In this document: positions 1 through 11,012 of the stretch, piece by piece
Layout of the letters: each line of letters starts with the position of its first letter
How positions within the stretch are numbered: the stretch's first letter is position 1
Assembly (NCBI RefSeq): GCF_000001735.4
Contig: NC_003071.7
Location: forward strand, 4,891,151 to 4,955,150
Source of the DNA: Arabidopsis thaliana
Lineage: Eukaryota > Streptophyta > Magnoliopsida > Brassicales > Brassicaceae
Length of the DNA stretch: 64,000 nt
Direction of reading: 5' to 3'
Notes under the pieces: generated by a model
Database searches by the model: none
Told to the model about the DNA's origin: nothing
Seen by the model: the letters and a program-made list of their open reading frames with translations, nothing else
Program-made: the position numbers and the translations under genes

Positions 1-41
1 CTCGGGGAAACTCTGAGTACCCGCTTCTCCTTCTCAGCCAT
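1..41 (-). CDS. possible start of a leftward gene, cut by the window edge
   Basis: An ATG on the minus strand (complement of 39-41) opens a frame reading MAEKEKRVLRVSP to the window edge. The sequence upstream (42-350) is rich in CGCCGGA and CTT-type motifs, which looks like a plant 5' leader. With only 13 codons visible, no function can be given and the call could be chance. It would be the next gene downstream of the P450, in the same orientation. Confidence 0.22.
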   Translation of the reverse strand, partial: MAEKEKRVLRVSP

Positions 42-656
42 AACGAAGTTGCTATCTCGCGCCGGAGGTTTCTCAATTCCTCTTCGCCGGAAAAAGTGCG
101 ATTTTTGCTTCGCCGGATTTTGGAGTTCACTAATTGTCGAAACTTCGCCGAATTTTGAACTTTGACTTCACCGGATTTTAGAGTTCACTGAATGTGGAAA
201 GTTCGACGGAAATCATAAACCCAACAATTTGAAGTGATGTCGAAAAACGAAGGAGTTGATGAATTCGAACTTATTTCTACTCAAATCTCTCTTTTGCTTT
301 CTCTTTTTCTTCTTCTTCGATTTCTTCGTTTCAATTTTTTTTTTTTTTAAATTAAACCGCAGGAACTAAACCAAAACAAACCGCAACCCAACGGTTTGGT
401 TGATCTCATTAGGAGTATATTTGTCATAAAACAAATGAAGTGCCAAAAATTGAGATTGAAATCTCACTTTGCTAAACACTGAAATGAAATCTTTTTTTTG
501 CCACTTTCGTTAAAATTTCTTTTGTTGTTTCTATCGTTTATTTTATTCCAAGGTACAAAATGTATTTTACAAAAAATAGAGTTCCATAGTTGACTTCACC
601 AAACAAAATGCACATAACCTCAAACATAACCTAGTCTTTGGTGAAGAAGTAGACGA
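42..656. other. intergenic spacer / 3' flank of the P450
   Basis: No convincing ORF is present. The left half has repeated CTTCGCCGGA/CTTCACCGGA phrases (about 95-180), then pyrimidine-rich and poly-T tracts. The right part would contain the 3' UTR of the leftward P450 gene. No transposon ends were seen. Confidence 0.5.
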
Positions 657-2195
657 CTAGTGACTTCTCCTAAGAACAGCAAGAGCCTTAAGCGAATGCT
701 TCATGACTACGGTAAACTCAAACTTCTCCGTCAAGTCCACTTCATGACCTTGGACCTCTTTCCACTCAAACTCCCTCACCATATTCGCCACATAGTACTC
801 AAGATGCAGCATCGCTAGCCCAATCCCTGGACAAATCCTTCTACCCGCCCCGAACGGCATCATCTTTATCCCTCTGCTTCCGGTTATGTCCACCGCTTCT
901 TCTTCTCCCATAAACCTCTCTGGCTTAAACGCCATTGGTTCCTCCCACACCATTGGATCCCTCCCAATCTCTGCCACCATGAAATTAATTGTTCCCTTCT
1001 TCGGGACTTTGTATCCTCCCAACACAGTGTCCTCAGTTACACTGTGCGGGAGTACAAAATGTCCCGGAGGATGTCTCCGGAGACCCTCCATCACCACTGC
1101 CTTTAGATACGGCATCTTTTGCGCGTCTTCTTCCTCTACTTCCTTTGCTTCTTCCCCAACTACGCTTTTGATCTCCTCGTATAACCTCTTCTGAATCTCC
1201 GGGTTTTTCACCAAGTTCGCCATGATCCATTGCAACGCGGTGGCCGTTGTATCAGTCCCACCGTTGAGAAACTCCGAACACAAACTAACAATCTCATCTT
1301 CGTTCAGCTTCCTCTTCTCATCTGGAAGCTCCAGCTCAAGCAGAGTATCAACGTATGATTGTACATACACTTTGTTGTCTTCTTCTTCCTCTGATGATCT
1401 ATTCTTTCTCTCTTCAACAATCTTTCTCCGAGCACGAATCAACGGAAGCAAAACGTCATGCTGCTCTCTCCGCATCTGGAAAAACTCTTCCCATCTCTTT
1501 CGCAAAATCAATTTAGTAAACTTAGGCCAGAGATTGAGAATATTGAATCTGGAAAAGCCAAGAAGCTGTCGTCTCTGAACATATTCCACCTGTTTGATTT
1601 GTTTCTCGTCAAGCTTATCTCCAAAACACATGAGAACAAGAAGCGCAAACATTGCATAGTGAAGATGATCAACAACAACAATCGGTTCTTCACCTCTGCT
1701 TTTACCAAATCGATCAAAAAGAATCTCAAGAACCCAACGCCGCGCGTGAGAGTAAGATCTCACGCGCGAGGGGTGAAGAATCTCAGAAGTGAGATTCCGG
1801 CGAAGAAGACGCCACGTGGCTCCATATAAACTAGAGCTGATGTTATGTTGGTTACTCGAAATAATCTTACTGATCGGAGCAGCCGGTGGACGATCAGCGA
1901 AAACGGCACCGTTCAAAACGAGAGCCTGGTGAGCAAGAGAACGATCGGCGACGAAGATAGCGGGGCGGGAAGTGATGCGAAGGGTGATGATGGGACCGAG
2001 ACGGTGGTGGACGGAGCGGAGATAGTTGTTGAGTCCACCTAAGCCTTGCCGGAGCCATTGGAGGGTTCCAAGGAAAGGGAAGAAGTTAGGGTCAGGTGGT
2101 AACGGAAGAGAGGAGGAGTCACGGCGGCGAAAGAGGAGTAAATTGAGAAGGAGAGAGAGGAAGAGAGAGCCCAAGATAAGTAACCATATCTCCAT
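657..2195 (-). CDS. CYP89A: cytochrome P450, CYP89A subfamily (CYP89A2-like)
   Basis: Single-exon P450 of 512 residues, the usual length for the family and intronless as CYP89A genes are. The ORF extends 54 codons further upstream, but the start at 2195 is preferred because it gives the canonical ER anchor ([10 protein letters not shown], hydrophobic residues about 3-22) followed by the proline-rich hinge LPLPPDP (30-36). Visible catalytic features are the I-helix oxygen-binding motif GGTDTT (312-317), the K-helix ExxR (E370-R373), PERF (425-428) and the heme loop [11 protein letters not shown] (447-457) with Cys455 as the heme ligand. It should be a microsomal monooxygenase using NADPH-P450 reductase. 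One family member, CYP89A9, oxidises chlorophyll catabolites; the substrate of this copy cannot be read from sequence. I see no damage. The assignment to CYP89A is strong; the exact paralogue (CYP89A2 versus neighbours) is from memory of the family and less certain. Confidence 0.93.
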   Translation of the reverse strand: MEIWLLILGSLFLSLLLNLLLFRRRDSSSLPLPPDPNFFPFLGTLQWLRQGLGGLNNYLRSVHHRLGPIITLRITSRPAIFVADRSLAHQALVLNGAVFADRPPAAPISKIISSNQHNISSSLYGATWRLLRRNLTSEILHPSRVRSYSHARRWVLEILFDRFGKSRGEEPIVVVDHLHYAMFALLVLMCFGDKLDEKQIKQVEYVQRRQLLGFSRFNILNLWPKFTKLILRKRWEEFFQMRREQHDVLLPLIRARRKIVEERKNRSSEEEEDNKVYVQSYVDTLLELELPDEKRKLNEDEIVSLCSEFLNGGTDTTATALQWIMANLVKNPEIQKRLYEEIKSVVGEEAKEVEEEDAQKMPYLKAVVMEGLRRHPPGHFVLPHSVTEDTVLGGYKVPKKGTINFMVAEIGRDPMVWEEPMAFKPERFMGEEEAVDITGSRGIKMMPFGAGRRICPGIGLAMLHLEYYVANMVREFEWKEVQGHEVDLTEKFEFTVVMKHSLKALAVLRRSH

Positions 2196-2260
2196 TTTCA
2201 GTTTGTTCTCTACTTCTCTTTGCTGTTTTTTCTTTGCTTCTTCTTCCTTTGTATTCGTGT

Positions 2261-2276
2261 TTATATAATACACGTG
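2261..2276 (-). promoter_or_regulatory. TATA box and G-box upstream of the P450
   Basis: On the minus strand, TATTATATAA (2261-2270) lies about 66-75 bp upstream of the chosen ATG. It is directly preceded by the G-box palindrome CACGTG (2271-2276). The spacing suits a TATA promoter with a short leader, and it supports the start at 2195 because the longer ORF start (2357) would lie upstream of this TATA box. A G-box suggests bZIP/bHLH control, which is an inference. Confidence 0.55.
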
Positions 2277-3436
2277 TGTGTGGCTAAATTCGTGTAACAA
2301 AACTTTTTTAGTTAACCTACGTGTAAACAATTTATCATCAGAGAGTGTGTTATTCAACTATAACTTAATTTTATAATAAGGCAGTATTTATTATTATTAT
2401 TACTATCTTAAGTAGGATTGATTTTTTAGGATCCAATTCAAAATCTATTCTGATTTGTTTCCAAATATTTTGATACACAATACAATTTTGGAATTTATAT
2501 ACAGTAATAATTTATTTATTTTAAATAACATGTGATATATAGGAAAGATATATGAAATTTTACTTTTATATATTATTTTCACATTAAGTGATGGCAGATT
2601 TATAATTTTGTTAAAAAAATATGTCACATTGTAACAAATTTGTTGTCACAAAATTAATTACTAGAATGAGGTCTAACGATAACCAATTTTTTTAATGTTA
2701 TGATAGACTTGTTTTATGTTATAACAGATTCTTGTAATTTTACACAATATCTATCGTTTGATGGCATATTTGTTTTCTAAAATATAATGTTTTGTGTTAT
2801 GACAGAGTTATTTTATGTTGTGACAGATAAATTTATATTACCATAAATCTGTGGTTTGATGCCAGGTTTAATAAAAAATAAAATAAATTACTGGAATGAC
2901 CTTAAATTTTTTTTATGTTACGACAGATTTGTAATTTGAAATCCTTATGGTGACTGATTTATAATTTTCTTTTTTCATAATTTTTTTAATAGAATAATAC
3001 TAACTACTGTAACAGTTTTTTTATTTGGAAAATCATATTATGACAGATTTGAATTTTTTTTGTCAATTGTTTTTAGAAATTCTTTTAAATACCACTAAAA
3101 TGAGTTTTTCCAAAAAATACTATAATTAATTTTATTTTTCAAAAATATCACAAATCTAAAACTAAATTTAATATTCAAAACTAATTTTTATATCATAAAG
3201 ACTAAACCTTACACCTAAAAACTATACCGTAAATATATAAAAAAAATCTATAACTTCAAAAATCAATTATGGTTTTTTTTGCATATTTTTTTGCTATAAT
3301 AATATTTATAGTGGTGACAGTTTTTTTTCTTTGTAATGACAGACTTATTAGAGCAGTTACCATATTTACGATTAAAACATTAAATGTCGACATATAGAGT
3401 CAACTGGTATTTTTACACAAAATTTGTGTTAGTATA
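2277..3436. other. AT-rich spacer with scattered GACAGATT-like motif
   Basis: No coding potential. The motif TATGACAGATTT and close variants recur about ten times between 2590 and 3345 (for example near 2592, 2720, 2800, 2822, 2930, 3041, 3315 and 3338), separated by poly-T tracts. Could be a decayed tandem repeat or transposon; no ends recognised. Confidence 0.4.
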
Positions 3437-3465
3437 GTTTTTTTGTTTTTTTAACACTTATGACA

Positions 3466-6400
3466 TTATATTGATGAGATGTACTCAAAGTGTAATGAGT
3501 CCGAAATACAACGGGGTACAAAATAGAAGAAAGTATATCCTTGATCATTTTGGTTGTGATACTTAGACAATGTATCTGCCGATCTGTTCACTTGTCTTGG
3601 TATCCACCTAAATTGAACTTCAGAGAATCTCCGTTTCCATGTTTGAATTTCGTGCAGCCAGTTTGTAATATCGAATCTTTTTGTCTTCCCTTGTAACACG
3701 TCCACCAGAATTTTGCAGTCGCCTTCAAATATAACCTTAGTGTGTCCTTTTGCCCATAAATGTTGCATTGCTGAAACCAGTGAATTGCATTCAACTTCTA
3801 GTGCGGATGTAGCTTGTGTACCTTGAATCTTCCCTGCTCCTTTGTAGTGACCGAACTCATTGCGAATGATCCAGGCCGCTGATGTTCTTTGAAGGTGTTG
3901 TATGTAGCTTCCATCATAGTTACATTTTATCCAGCCTGCTTCAGGCCGTCTCCAGTGAAGAATACGTCGACTTCCATTCGCAGTAGGAGAGTGAAATTCC
4001 TAAGACGACGTGTATCTCCAAGAGTACTCCATTCTTCGGCATCGTGATGTGCGCTTGATAGATCTTTCTCCCACGTGTTTGCTTCTCTCCCGAATATTAG
4101 TTTGTTTCTGTTCTTCCAGATTTGCCATAAAATCCAGAAGGGAAGTTGTGCCTGTAACTGATTGTTCGAGCTTTGCTTGTGCCATTCGAAGATTATAGAC
4201 ATCTTTGTTTCTAAGCTTACTCGTGAGTCTGTAAGGTCTTGAATCGGAATGGTTGATGCTCTCCAGATTTGCATTGCGTGAGGACAAGTGAAAAATAGGT
4301 GATCTGTAGTTTCTGTCTCTGTGACGCAACGTTTGCAGTACTTATCCGGATTGATGTGTCTTCGCTCGAGTTCTTCTCCTGTAGCAAGTGCCTTTGAGAG
4401 CATTCTCCAGAGGAAATGTTTAATCTTCGGTGTCGTTGTCGTTTTCCAGATACTTCTTTTCAGGTGTGGATCTCCTGTTGGGGGTAGTGCTCGTGGTTCG
4501 TCACTGTGGAGGTGTGTTGCAAGCCAATAACCCGATTTAACTGTGTAAAGCCTCGTATCTGTGTAATGCCATCCCAAATAATCCTTTGATTGTGACTGGC
4601 TAATCTTTAAAGCCAAGGTGTGCGGAATATCCTCTGGTGCTACTCGTTCCTGTAGTAATCGTTCATTCCATCCAGTTTTGTGTGGGAGGAAAAAGTCCTG
4701 AAGCGTTTGAAACTGTGGTTGAGTGTGATCAAGTTGGCGCGGAGGTCGGGGAGGGTGTAGTGGCAGCCATGGATCCACCCAAGGCTGAATCGAAGTTCCA
4801 TCTCCTACTATGTAGCGCATTCCTTTTTTTAATAGATCTCTGCCCTTCAGTAGGGATTGCCATCCGAAGGAGCTTTGTGAGCCAATTGAAGCGACTAAAA
4901 CATTTGAATTAGGAAAGTACCTCCCCCGCAACACACGTGCCATTAAGCATTCAGGATTATGAAGGATTCTCCAAGCTTGTTTAGCGAGTAGTGCATCATT
5001 GAATTTGCCAATATCCCGAAATCCGAGTCCTCTTTCTTCTTTTGAAAATTTCATTCGCTCCCAAGCCACCCAATGCATTGCGTTTCCTTCCGGTTGAGTA
5101 CACCACCAATACTGTGAAATGATGCGTTCAATCTCCTCACATATGTGTTTGGGAAGCTTGTAACAGTTCATCGAATATACCGGCATAGCAAGGGCTATAG
5201 CTTTTAGCAAGACTTCTTTACCTCCATGAGAAAGGAATTTATTCCTCCATCCCTTTGTTTTCTCTCTGACCTTTTCAACTATGTACTGGAACAACTCAAT
5301 CTTCTTTCTTCCAAATTGCTCAGGCAATCCCAGATACTTGTTACATCCCCCGTCATTATGAATGTCAAGAGTTCTGCGTATAGCCGTCTTCGTCGTATCT
5401 TGTACCCTTTTTCCAAAATGAAGAGCTGATTTACTGGTATTGACCTTTTGTCCCGAAGCTCTTTCATACTGTGTTAGAATATCCTTGATAGCAAGACACG
5501 ATTTCATGTTGGCTTGACAGAAAAACAGGGAGTCATCTGCGAATAGTAGATGACTTACTTGAGGACTTTTATTACTTATCTTGATTCCTTTGATGAGACC
5601 TTGAGTTTCTGCCTTTTTCATCATATGACTTAGTACCTCAGCACATAATATAAAGAGGTAAGGGGAGAGGGGATCGCCTTGGCGTATGCCTCGTTCCGGC
5701 TGAATGAATCCATAAGGAGCACCATTGATATTAACCGAAAAGGTTGGAGTTCTGACACAAGTCATAATCCATTCAATCCAACGAACGTCAAATCCGAATT
5801 TGAACATTGCGGCTTGTAGGAAATCCCATTCGAGACGATCATATGCCTTTGTGATGTCTGTCTTGATGGCCATATACGAATTTGAGCATCTTTTCTTCAC
5901 TTTAAGAGCGTGGATAACCTCATGAGCAATAATGACATTGTCCGTGATTACACGCCCTGGAATAAAAGCTGCCTGTTCCTCAGAGATAATACTTGAAAGG
6001 TGCTTCTTCAGACGGGCCACCAGAATCTTAGAAATAATTGTGTAGCTCACGTTGCATAAGGCAATCGGTCTGTAGTCACTCAGAAGACGAGAACTTGCTG
6101 GTTTCGGTATAAGGCACAAGTTTGTGTGGTTCATGGATTTATCAAAAATGCCATTCTCAAAAAAGTCATGTACCTCAGCCATGATAGATTGTTTGATGTC
6201 ATCCCAGTAATGGTGATAAAATGCACCAGTGAATCCATCAGACCCCGGGGCTTTAGTTCCGCCTATAGAAAAGACTGCTTCTTTAACCTCCTCTTCGGTA
6301 ATCTTCTTTGTTAGGTCTGCATTCATATCTGCGGTTACTCGTTGTTGGAAGCCATTTAGAACATAGTAGTGATTGTTATTTGTCGTTAAGTCACTCCGAA

Positions 6401-7587
6401 AGAGCTTGGTGAAGAATTGTTGCGCCACTTCCCCAATATTAGAACTGCCTCTGTGTTCCACATTCGCATCGTCCAAGATAGAGTACATTCTATTTCGTGC
6501 AGATCGTGTTTTTGCAGAGGCAAAAAAATACTTTGTGTTACGGTCTCCACCTGACAGCCATGTTTTCCGGCTCTTAAGTCTCTAGAATTCTTCTTCAGCA
6601 GCATAAGCCTTCGACAGCTGCAATCTGAGCTCTCGGATGTGTTGAGTTGTTGTGCCATCAGAGTGAGCTCTATCAATTCTGTTTTTGAGAAGGGCTATAT
6701 CTTCTTGGGCATTTGATCGATATCGCCTCTTCCATTGAGATATTTCTCTTCTGCAGGCAGTGAGTCGTGATCGTAGATTGTCGTCCTGGTGAAAGATTCT
6801 CCGGTTCCACCCACGTCTGACAGCATCACTGAACCCATCACGCTCAACCATTCTTCCATCAAAACAGAACTGGTTATGCTTCTGCTCAAAATCGCTCGTG
6901 ATTGTTGTGATCACTGGTCGATGATCTGATTCTATTAACTCAAGGAATTCCATGTGGGATGCGGGAAATTGAGTTAACCATTCGTTATTCACCAAGGATC
7001 GATCCAAGCAGCAGGCAACATCATGAGTGTGTCGTTTTCCGACCCAAGAGAAAGGGTCTCCTGTAAACTTGAGATCATGGAAGTCACAGGTTTGTATCAT
7101 TTTCCTGAAATCAAAGAAAGAGCTTTCTGGCCTCAAGTTGCCTCCTTTTTTCTCATGGTTGCCTCGTATTTCATTGAAGTTCCCTATAGCCATCCAAGGA
7201 CCTGTTCTTTGTGTTGCTGTTCGTTCTAATCTTTCCCAAACCAAGTGTCTATGGATAGGATTTGGGTGACCATATACACAAGATAAATAGAACCCAAATC
7301 CATTAATATTAACAAAAGTATCTACAAGGTTTGGGGATTGATAAAGAACAGAATACAGAAATACTACTTTTCCACATTAAAGCAATTCCACCACTTAGAC
7401 CATTTGGAGGAACCATTACAACCCTATCATAACCTACATCGCTGCAAATATCTCTGACGATGTCATTCCTTTACTTCGTTTCCATGAGAACAATGATGTC
7501 TGGAGAGAATTTCTTCTTTATCTCCTTTAGACGTCGAACTGCGAGGTCATTGCCCAGTCCTCTGCAGTTCCAAGCGGCTGTCCTCAT
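3466..7587 (-). pseudogene. LINE ORF2 (endonuclease, reverse transcriptase, RNase H), broken
   Basis: Starts MRTAAWNCRGLGND, the usual APE-endonuclease opening of plant LINE ORF2, at 7587. Damage in order: TAA at 7471-7473 after METK; a frame change around 7330; a good frame again from 7244 (endonuclease part with ESDHRPV); TAG at 6582-6584, which is Trp in copy B; a long open stretch down to 3927 (853 codons from its internal Met). That stretch carries KAPGSDG (about residue 79), DYRPIAL, the catalytic FADD (about residue 317) and a zf-RVT region with C-x2-C and H/C residues. A frameshift near 3960 moves the RNase H part (WIKCNYDGSY, then VIFEGDC) to another frame, which ends at 3466. Normal ORF2 is about 1,300 residues, so length is near complete but the protein cannot be made. 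Confidence 0.85.
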
Positions 7588-7886
7588 GGAGGAAGAGGGG
7601 GTTCTGGGCCCACCGCGCCTCTCCCCACGTCATTCGGCTGAACCGTCTCTCCGGAGCAACCACTGCTTTCCCCAGCCTCACGGATCACCATCTTAGAAGG
7701 CTCGTGTTCTTCATCTTCTTCGATGGTGTCCTCTCTCTTGCGTTTGCCCCTATCCGCTGCCACATCCTCACGAACATAGTCTCTGTTCACTCCATTATTT
7801 GTTTCCATCTCTCCATGGTACGTGGAGTAACGACATGGCTCCCAATCCTGGAAATCTTCCACGGCTTCATGATGGGCATTCATCAC
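7584..7886 (-). pseudogene. LINE ORF1 C-terminal remnant
   Basis: A 100-codon fragment, acidic and lysine/arginine rich (EDTIEEDEEHEPSKM), lies immediately upstream of ORF2. Its TGA stop (7584-7586) overlaps the ORF2 ATG (7585-7587) as ATGA. The N-terminal part with the nucleic-acid-binding domain is absent because the element is 5'-truncated here. Assignment rests on position rather than on a recognised domain. Confidence 0.55.
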
Positions 7887-7889
7887 TAA

Positions 7890-9470
7890 TGAGAGTTATT
7901 TTATTTATTATTGTCCACGTATTTATTTTGTTTTTAATGTATTTTTTTTTTTTTTTGCCTTTTACAGTTCCTAATCCAGATTTAAATCTGGATATAACCC
8001 TATAAATTATAAGATATACTCGTCCACATAATATTATCAAGTTTTTTAGTTTTTTAGAAAATAAAAATCTATTCTAAAATTTGAGAAAATCAAGTGAGAT
8101 AATTTTGTGCCTCACAAGTCACGAGATTACTTAGCTCGGAAGGGTTTTGGGCTCTACGTGTGAAAGGCATAAGATATTTTAGTTACTTTTATGCTTTACA
8201 ATTTACATTACTAGAGTACAAACAAAACAACAGCTATCATGGATTTTTATGACATCATCAATTTACGTGTGTCATTTGAGATTTATAATCTTTATTTTAT
8301 TATCACTTCTATTTTGTTTTAATGAGTTCAAGATCTTTTCTTGAAAGACATATGAAGACTTTAACCCAAAAAGCTAAGTATTGTCTTTGATGAAACTTTG
8401 AAATCGAGAAGTTTTCAAAATTTTAAACGATGTCAACCAGTATTTTTTATTTATAAAACAGTATTTTTCTCTAAATATTTGACAAGATTTTTTTACCCCC
8501 GCATTAGCTAAAACCCATTTTCGTACATATGTTTACAAACAGTGTCCGCTCAACAATTTCATGGGTGTAGGATAATTTTTTTTTATATTTTGTTATAAAA
8601 TTTTTTGTATGATAATTTAGTTAACAAAAAAAAAAAAAATGCATTAAAAAAATTATAGGTCCATTCTAAATTTTATTTTTGTGTTATATCTAATTTTTAA
8701 AAATATTTTTTAAAAAATATATGTCCCTTAATTGTTAAAACATGGGTTTGGATTCTTGGCTGTCGCACCGCTTGCCCCTCTATTTAAACCGGCACTGTTT
8801 ACAAATTAAACATTATAGAAAATAATTCTTAAAAACCGGACTAAGTAATGAAAATTTTAAATTACAAAAACGAAGAATACTAGGAAGCTAGAACTAGGGA
8901 AGAAAACTTGAAGCACCACATTAGTCAAAGAGATCGAAGAAAGAAGCCATTCTCTAAGAAAATTTACCATTAAGATTGACTATGCACTTTATTTAAAACA
9001 CTTGCCAATATATCTTTTTCAAAAGTTTTTTTTTCATAACTCATATTAAGACTTTCATCTTCAAATTAAAGGGGGATGAGCTTTCCGGATGATACTTAGA
9101 CCTGAGTTGAGTCAAAATCGCATCTCCCTACAAACAAGTTCATCATAAACCAGTCGTAGGGTCCAAAGACTTTCACGATCCATTAAACTGACATCTTAGT
9201 GTTCAAAGATATTTTTCTTGGTGTTCTAAAACATATATCTTCTGAACATGGCTCAATTGTGACTCCTCTCAAGAAAATTTAAAGGACTTGGGGGAGGACT
9301 ATATTATTATTTTTAGTTCCCCTTAAATATCCACATAATAATTACTGTTTGTTGTTTTCTTTTTAATTCAAACATACACCATTCCAAAGAGACCTTTGAT
9401 AGTTTTCTTTACTAAAATATTATTGAAAATTACTTATAAGATTTATTATTAACATGTTTTAGATTGAAAA
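7890..9470. other. AT-rich spacer inside duplication copy A
   Basis: No ORF of interest and no transposon termini recognised. The sequence is repeated at about 29563-31143 with few changes, including the odd short runs of T and A near 7940 and 8625 that differ in length between copies. It sits upstream of the ligase fragment and may include its ancestral introns. Confidence 0.5.
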
Positions 9471-9652
9471 TTGCTCATACAGGCACATAAACAGATTGAG
9501 ATGTACACACAACAAGGCTTCTCGAATCTTCCCATATGCATGTCGAAAACGCAGTACTCATTCTCACATGATACATCAAAGAAAAGAGCACCTTCAGGGT
9601 TTGTATTGCCAATTCGGGATGTTAGAGGAAGCATTGGAGCTGGTTTCATATA

Positions 9653-11012
9653 CACTACAAAAAAAGTCCTCATTGATAGCAGTAGAGGATAGCTCATTTT
9701 CCTCAACTGCTATAAAAGATGAATAAAATTTTTGGTTACTTTTTAATAGCACCTTATAAACGCTAAGACCGTAAATCCTCTAGCGGGAATGTAAAATACT
9801 TTAGTCCGCCAACACTTAGGTAAAATTATTCACTTCAGCGCCAACACTTAAGCAAAACTATTCACTTCCCTCTACAGCTTCGTGAAAACCTAAGAAAATC
9901 GAGAAGACCAAAATTATTCACTTTTGCCTTAGATCTGTCGAATCCACTCCCAAAATCGATTCAACCTAAAAGCTAAGATCTGTCGCTGGCCAGAAATTCG
10001 GATTCTCCGCCGCCACATTCTCCAGCTCAGCCACCGTTGAGCTCAAATTCAAGGTTAGTCTTTCTTCCTTATTCCTTATTAATCCATTTCAGCTTCCATC
10101 TTTCTCGCATTTTGACCTAATCTCATAGAATCGACTTTCATTTTGCAGCCACCAGTGAGCTCTAACCTTGTCGCAGCCACCAGTGAGCTCTAACCTTGTC
10201 GCAGCCACCACTGAGCTCAAAATCAAGGCATGTCTTACTCTCAATTTGACCTAGTTCTTTGTGACGATTTGATTTTGGGGTTTATATGCATCGATTTGTT
10301 ATATTTAGGGCAATGTGATTTGAATGGAATTAGGAAGTGAAACTTTTCTTTTTTCTTATACTGATTATCGTTTTGGGGTTTATATGCATCGATTTGTGAT
10401 TTGATTTAGAGTTCTTAAACGTTTTGCTTCAACTTATACTCATAATCGTTTTTTTTTATCAAGTGTTGGTGATTGCAATGTCGAGGAAGTGAAACTTTTC
10501 TTCTTCTATTCACACGACTACAGGTTAGTCACACGACAGATTCAATTGTTCTGTTCTTTACTTATGAGTTGTATGAACTTAAGTTGTTGTGATTCTTTTG
10601 TTCTGTTCTTTACTGAAGTTGATGTGATTGTTGTCGATTGGTTTTATTGGCTGAGATAGTGTAATTTGTTGGTCCTTAAACATGTGTCTTTGAATTAATC
10701 TGAGATAGTATACTGTCGATTGTGTTCTTCACTGAAGTTGCTGTGATTGTTGTCGATTGGTTTTATTTGCTGAGATAGTGTAATTTGTTGGTCCTAAAAC
10801 ATGTGTCTTTGAATTAATCTGAGATAGTATATTGTCGATTGTGTTTGCCATTGTTTATTTCTTAATTTGATGAACTTGATAAGAGATAAGTTTGTATATT
10901 GGTCCAAGTGCACTTGTCTGTGATGCGATTTGAGTTACTGTCTTCTATAGTTTAATGTTGCTTATGGTTTGAATTGCTTTTACAAAGGTTTTAATTAAGC
11001 TTAGAACATATA
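9653..11012 (+). promoter_or_regulatory. E0 5' subterminal region, leader and internal tandem repeats
   Basis: Contains the left subterminal motifs (two CAACACTTA...TATTCACTT units at about 9811-9870). A probable non-coding leader exon follows, ending near 10053 with AAATTCAAG before GTTAGT. A 28-bp unit (CAGCCACCAGTGAGCTC...) is present at 10146, 10174 and, diverged, 10202. Two copies of a 119-bp unit start at 10612 and 10731. The phrase GGGGTTTATATGCATCGATTTGT occurs near 10276 and 10374. Splicing of the leader is inferred from GT/AG signals only. Confidence 0.5.

Larger units (their letters stand above)
3437..7889 (-). mobile_element. 5'-truncated LINE (plant L1-type with RNase H), copy A
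   Basis: Leftward non-LTR retrotransposon. Reading from right to left it holds the C-terminal part of ORF1, an APE-like endonuclease region, a reverse transcriptase with KAPGSDG and FADD motifs, a zf-RVT zinc-binding region and an RNase H domain. It ends in T-rich sequence on the plus strand at 3437-3452, corresponding to an A-rich 3' tail. The 5' part of ORF1 is missing, so the copy is 5'-truncated. The segment from 6258 to 7889 is repeated at 27931-29562 as part of the larger duplication. Several stops and frameshifts make it dead. Confidence 0.85.

Noticed and set aside
886-1829. Open frames on the plus strand opposite the P450
   Set aside because: They are antisense shadows of a well-conserved coding region with no family resemblance of their own.
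2196-2357. 54-codon N-terminal extension of the P450
   Set aside because: It lies across the TATA box and would put a Lys/Glu/Gln-rich leader before the membrane anchor; the family starts at the MEIW methionine.
10146-10230. CRISPR-like array of 28-bp units
   Set aside because: Units are directly adjacent without unique spacers, in a plant element leader.
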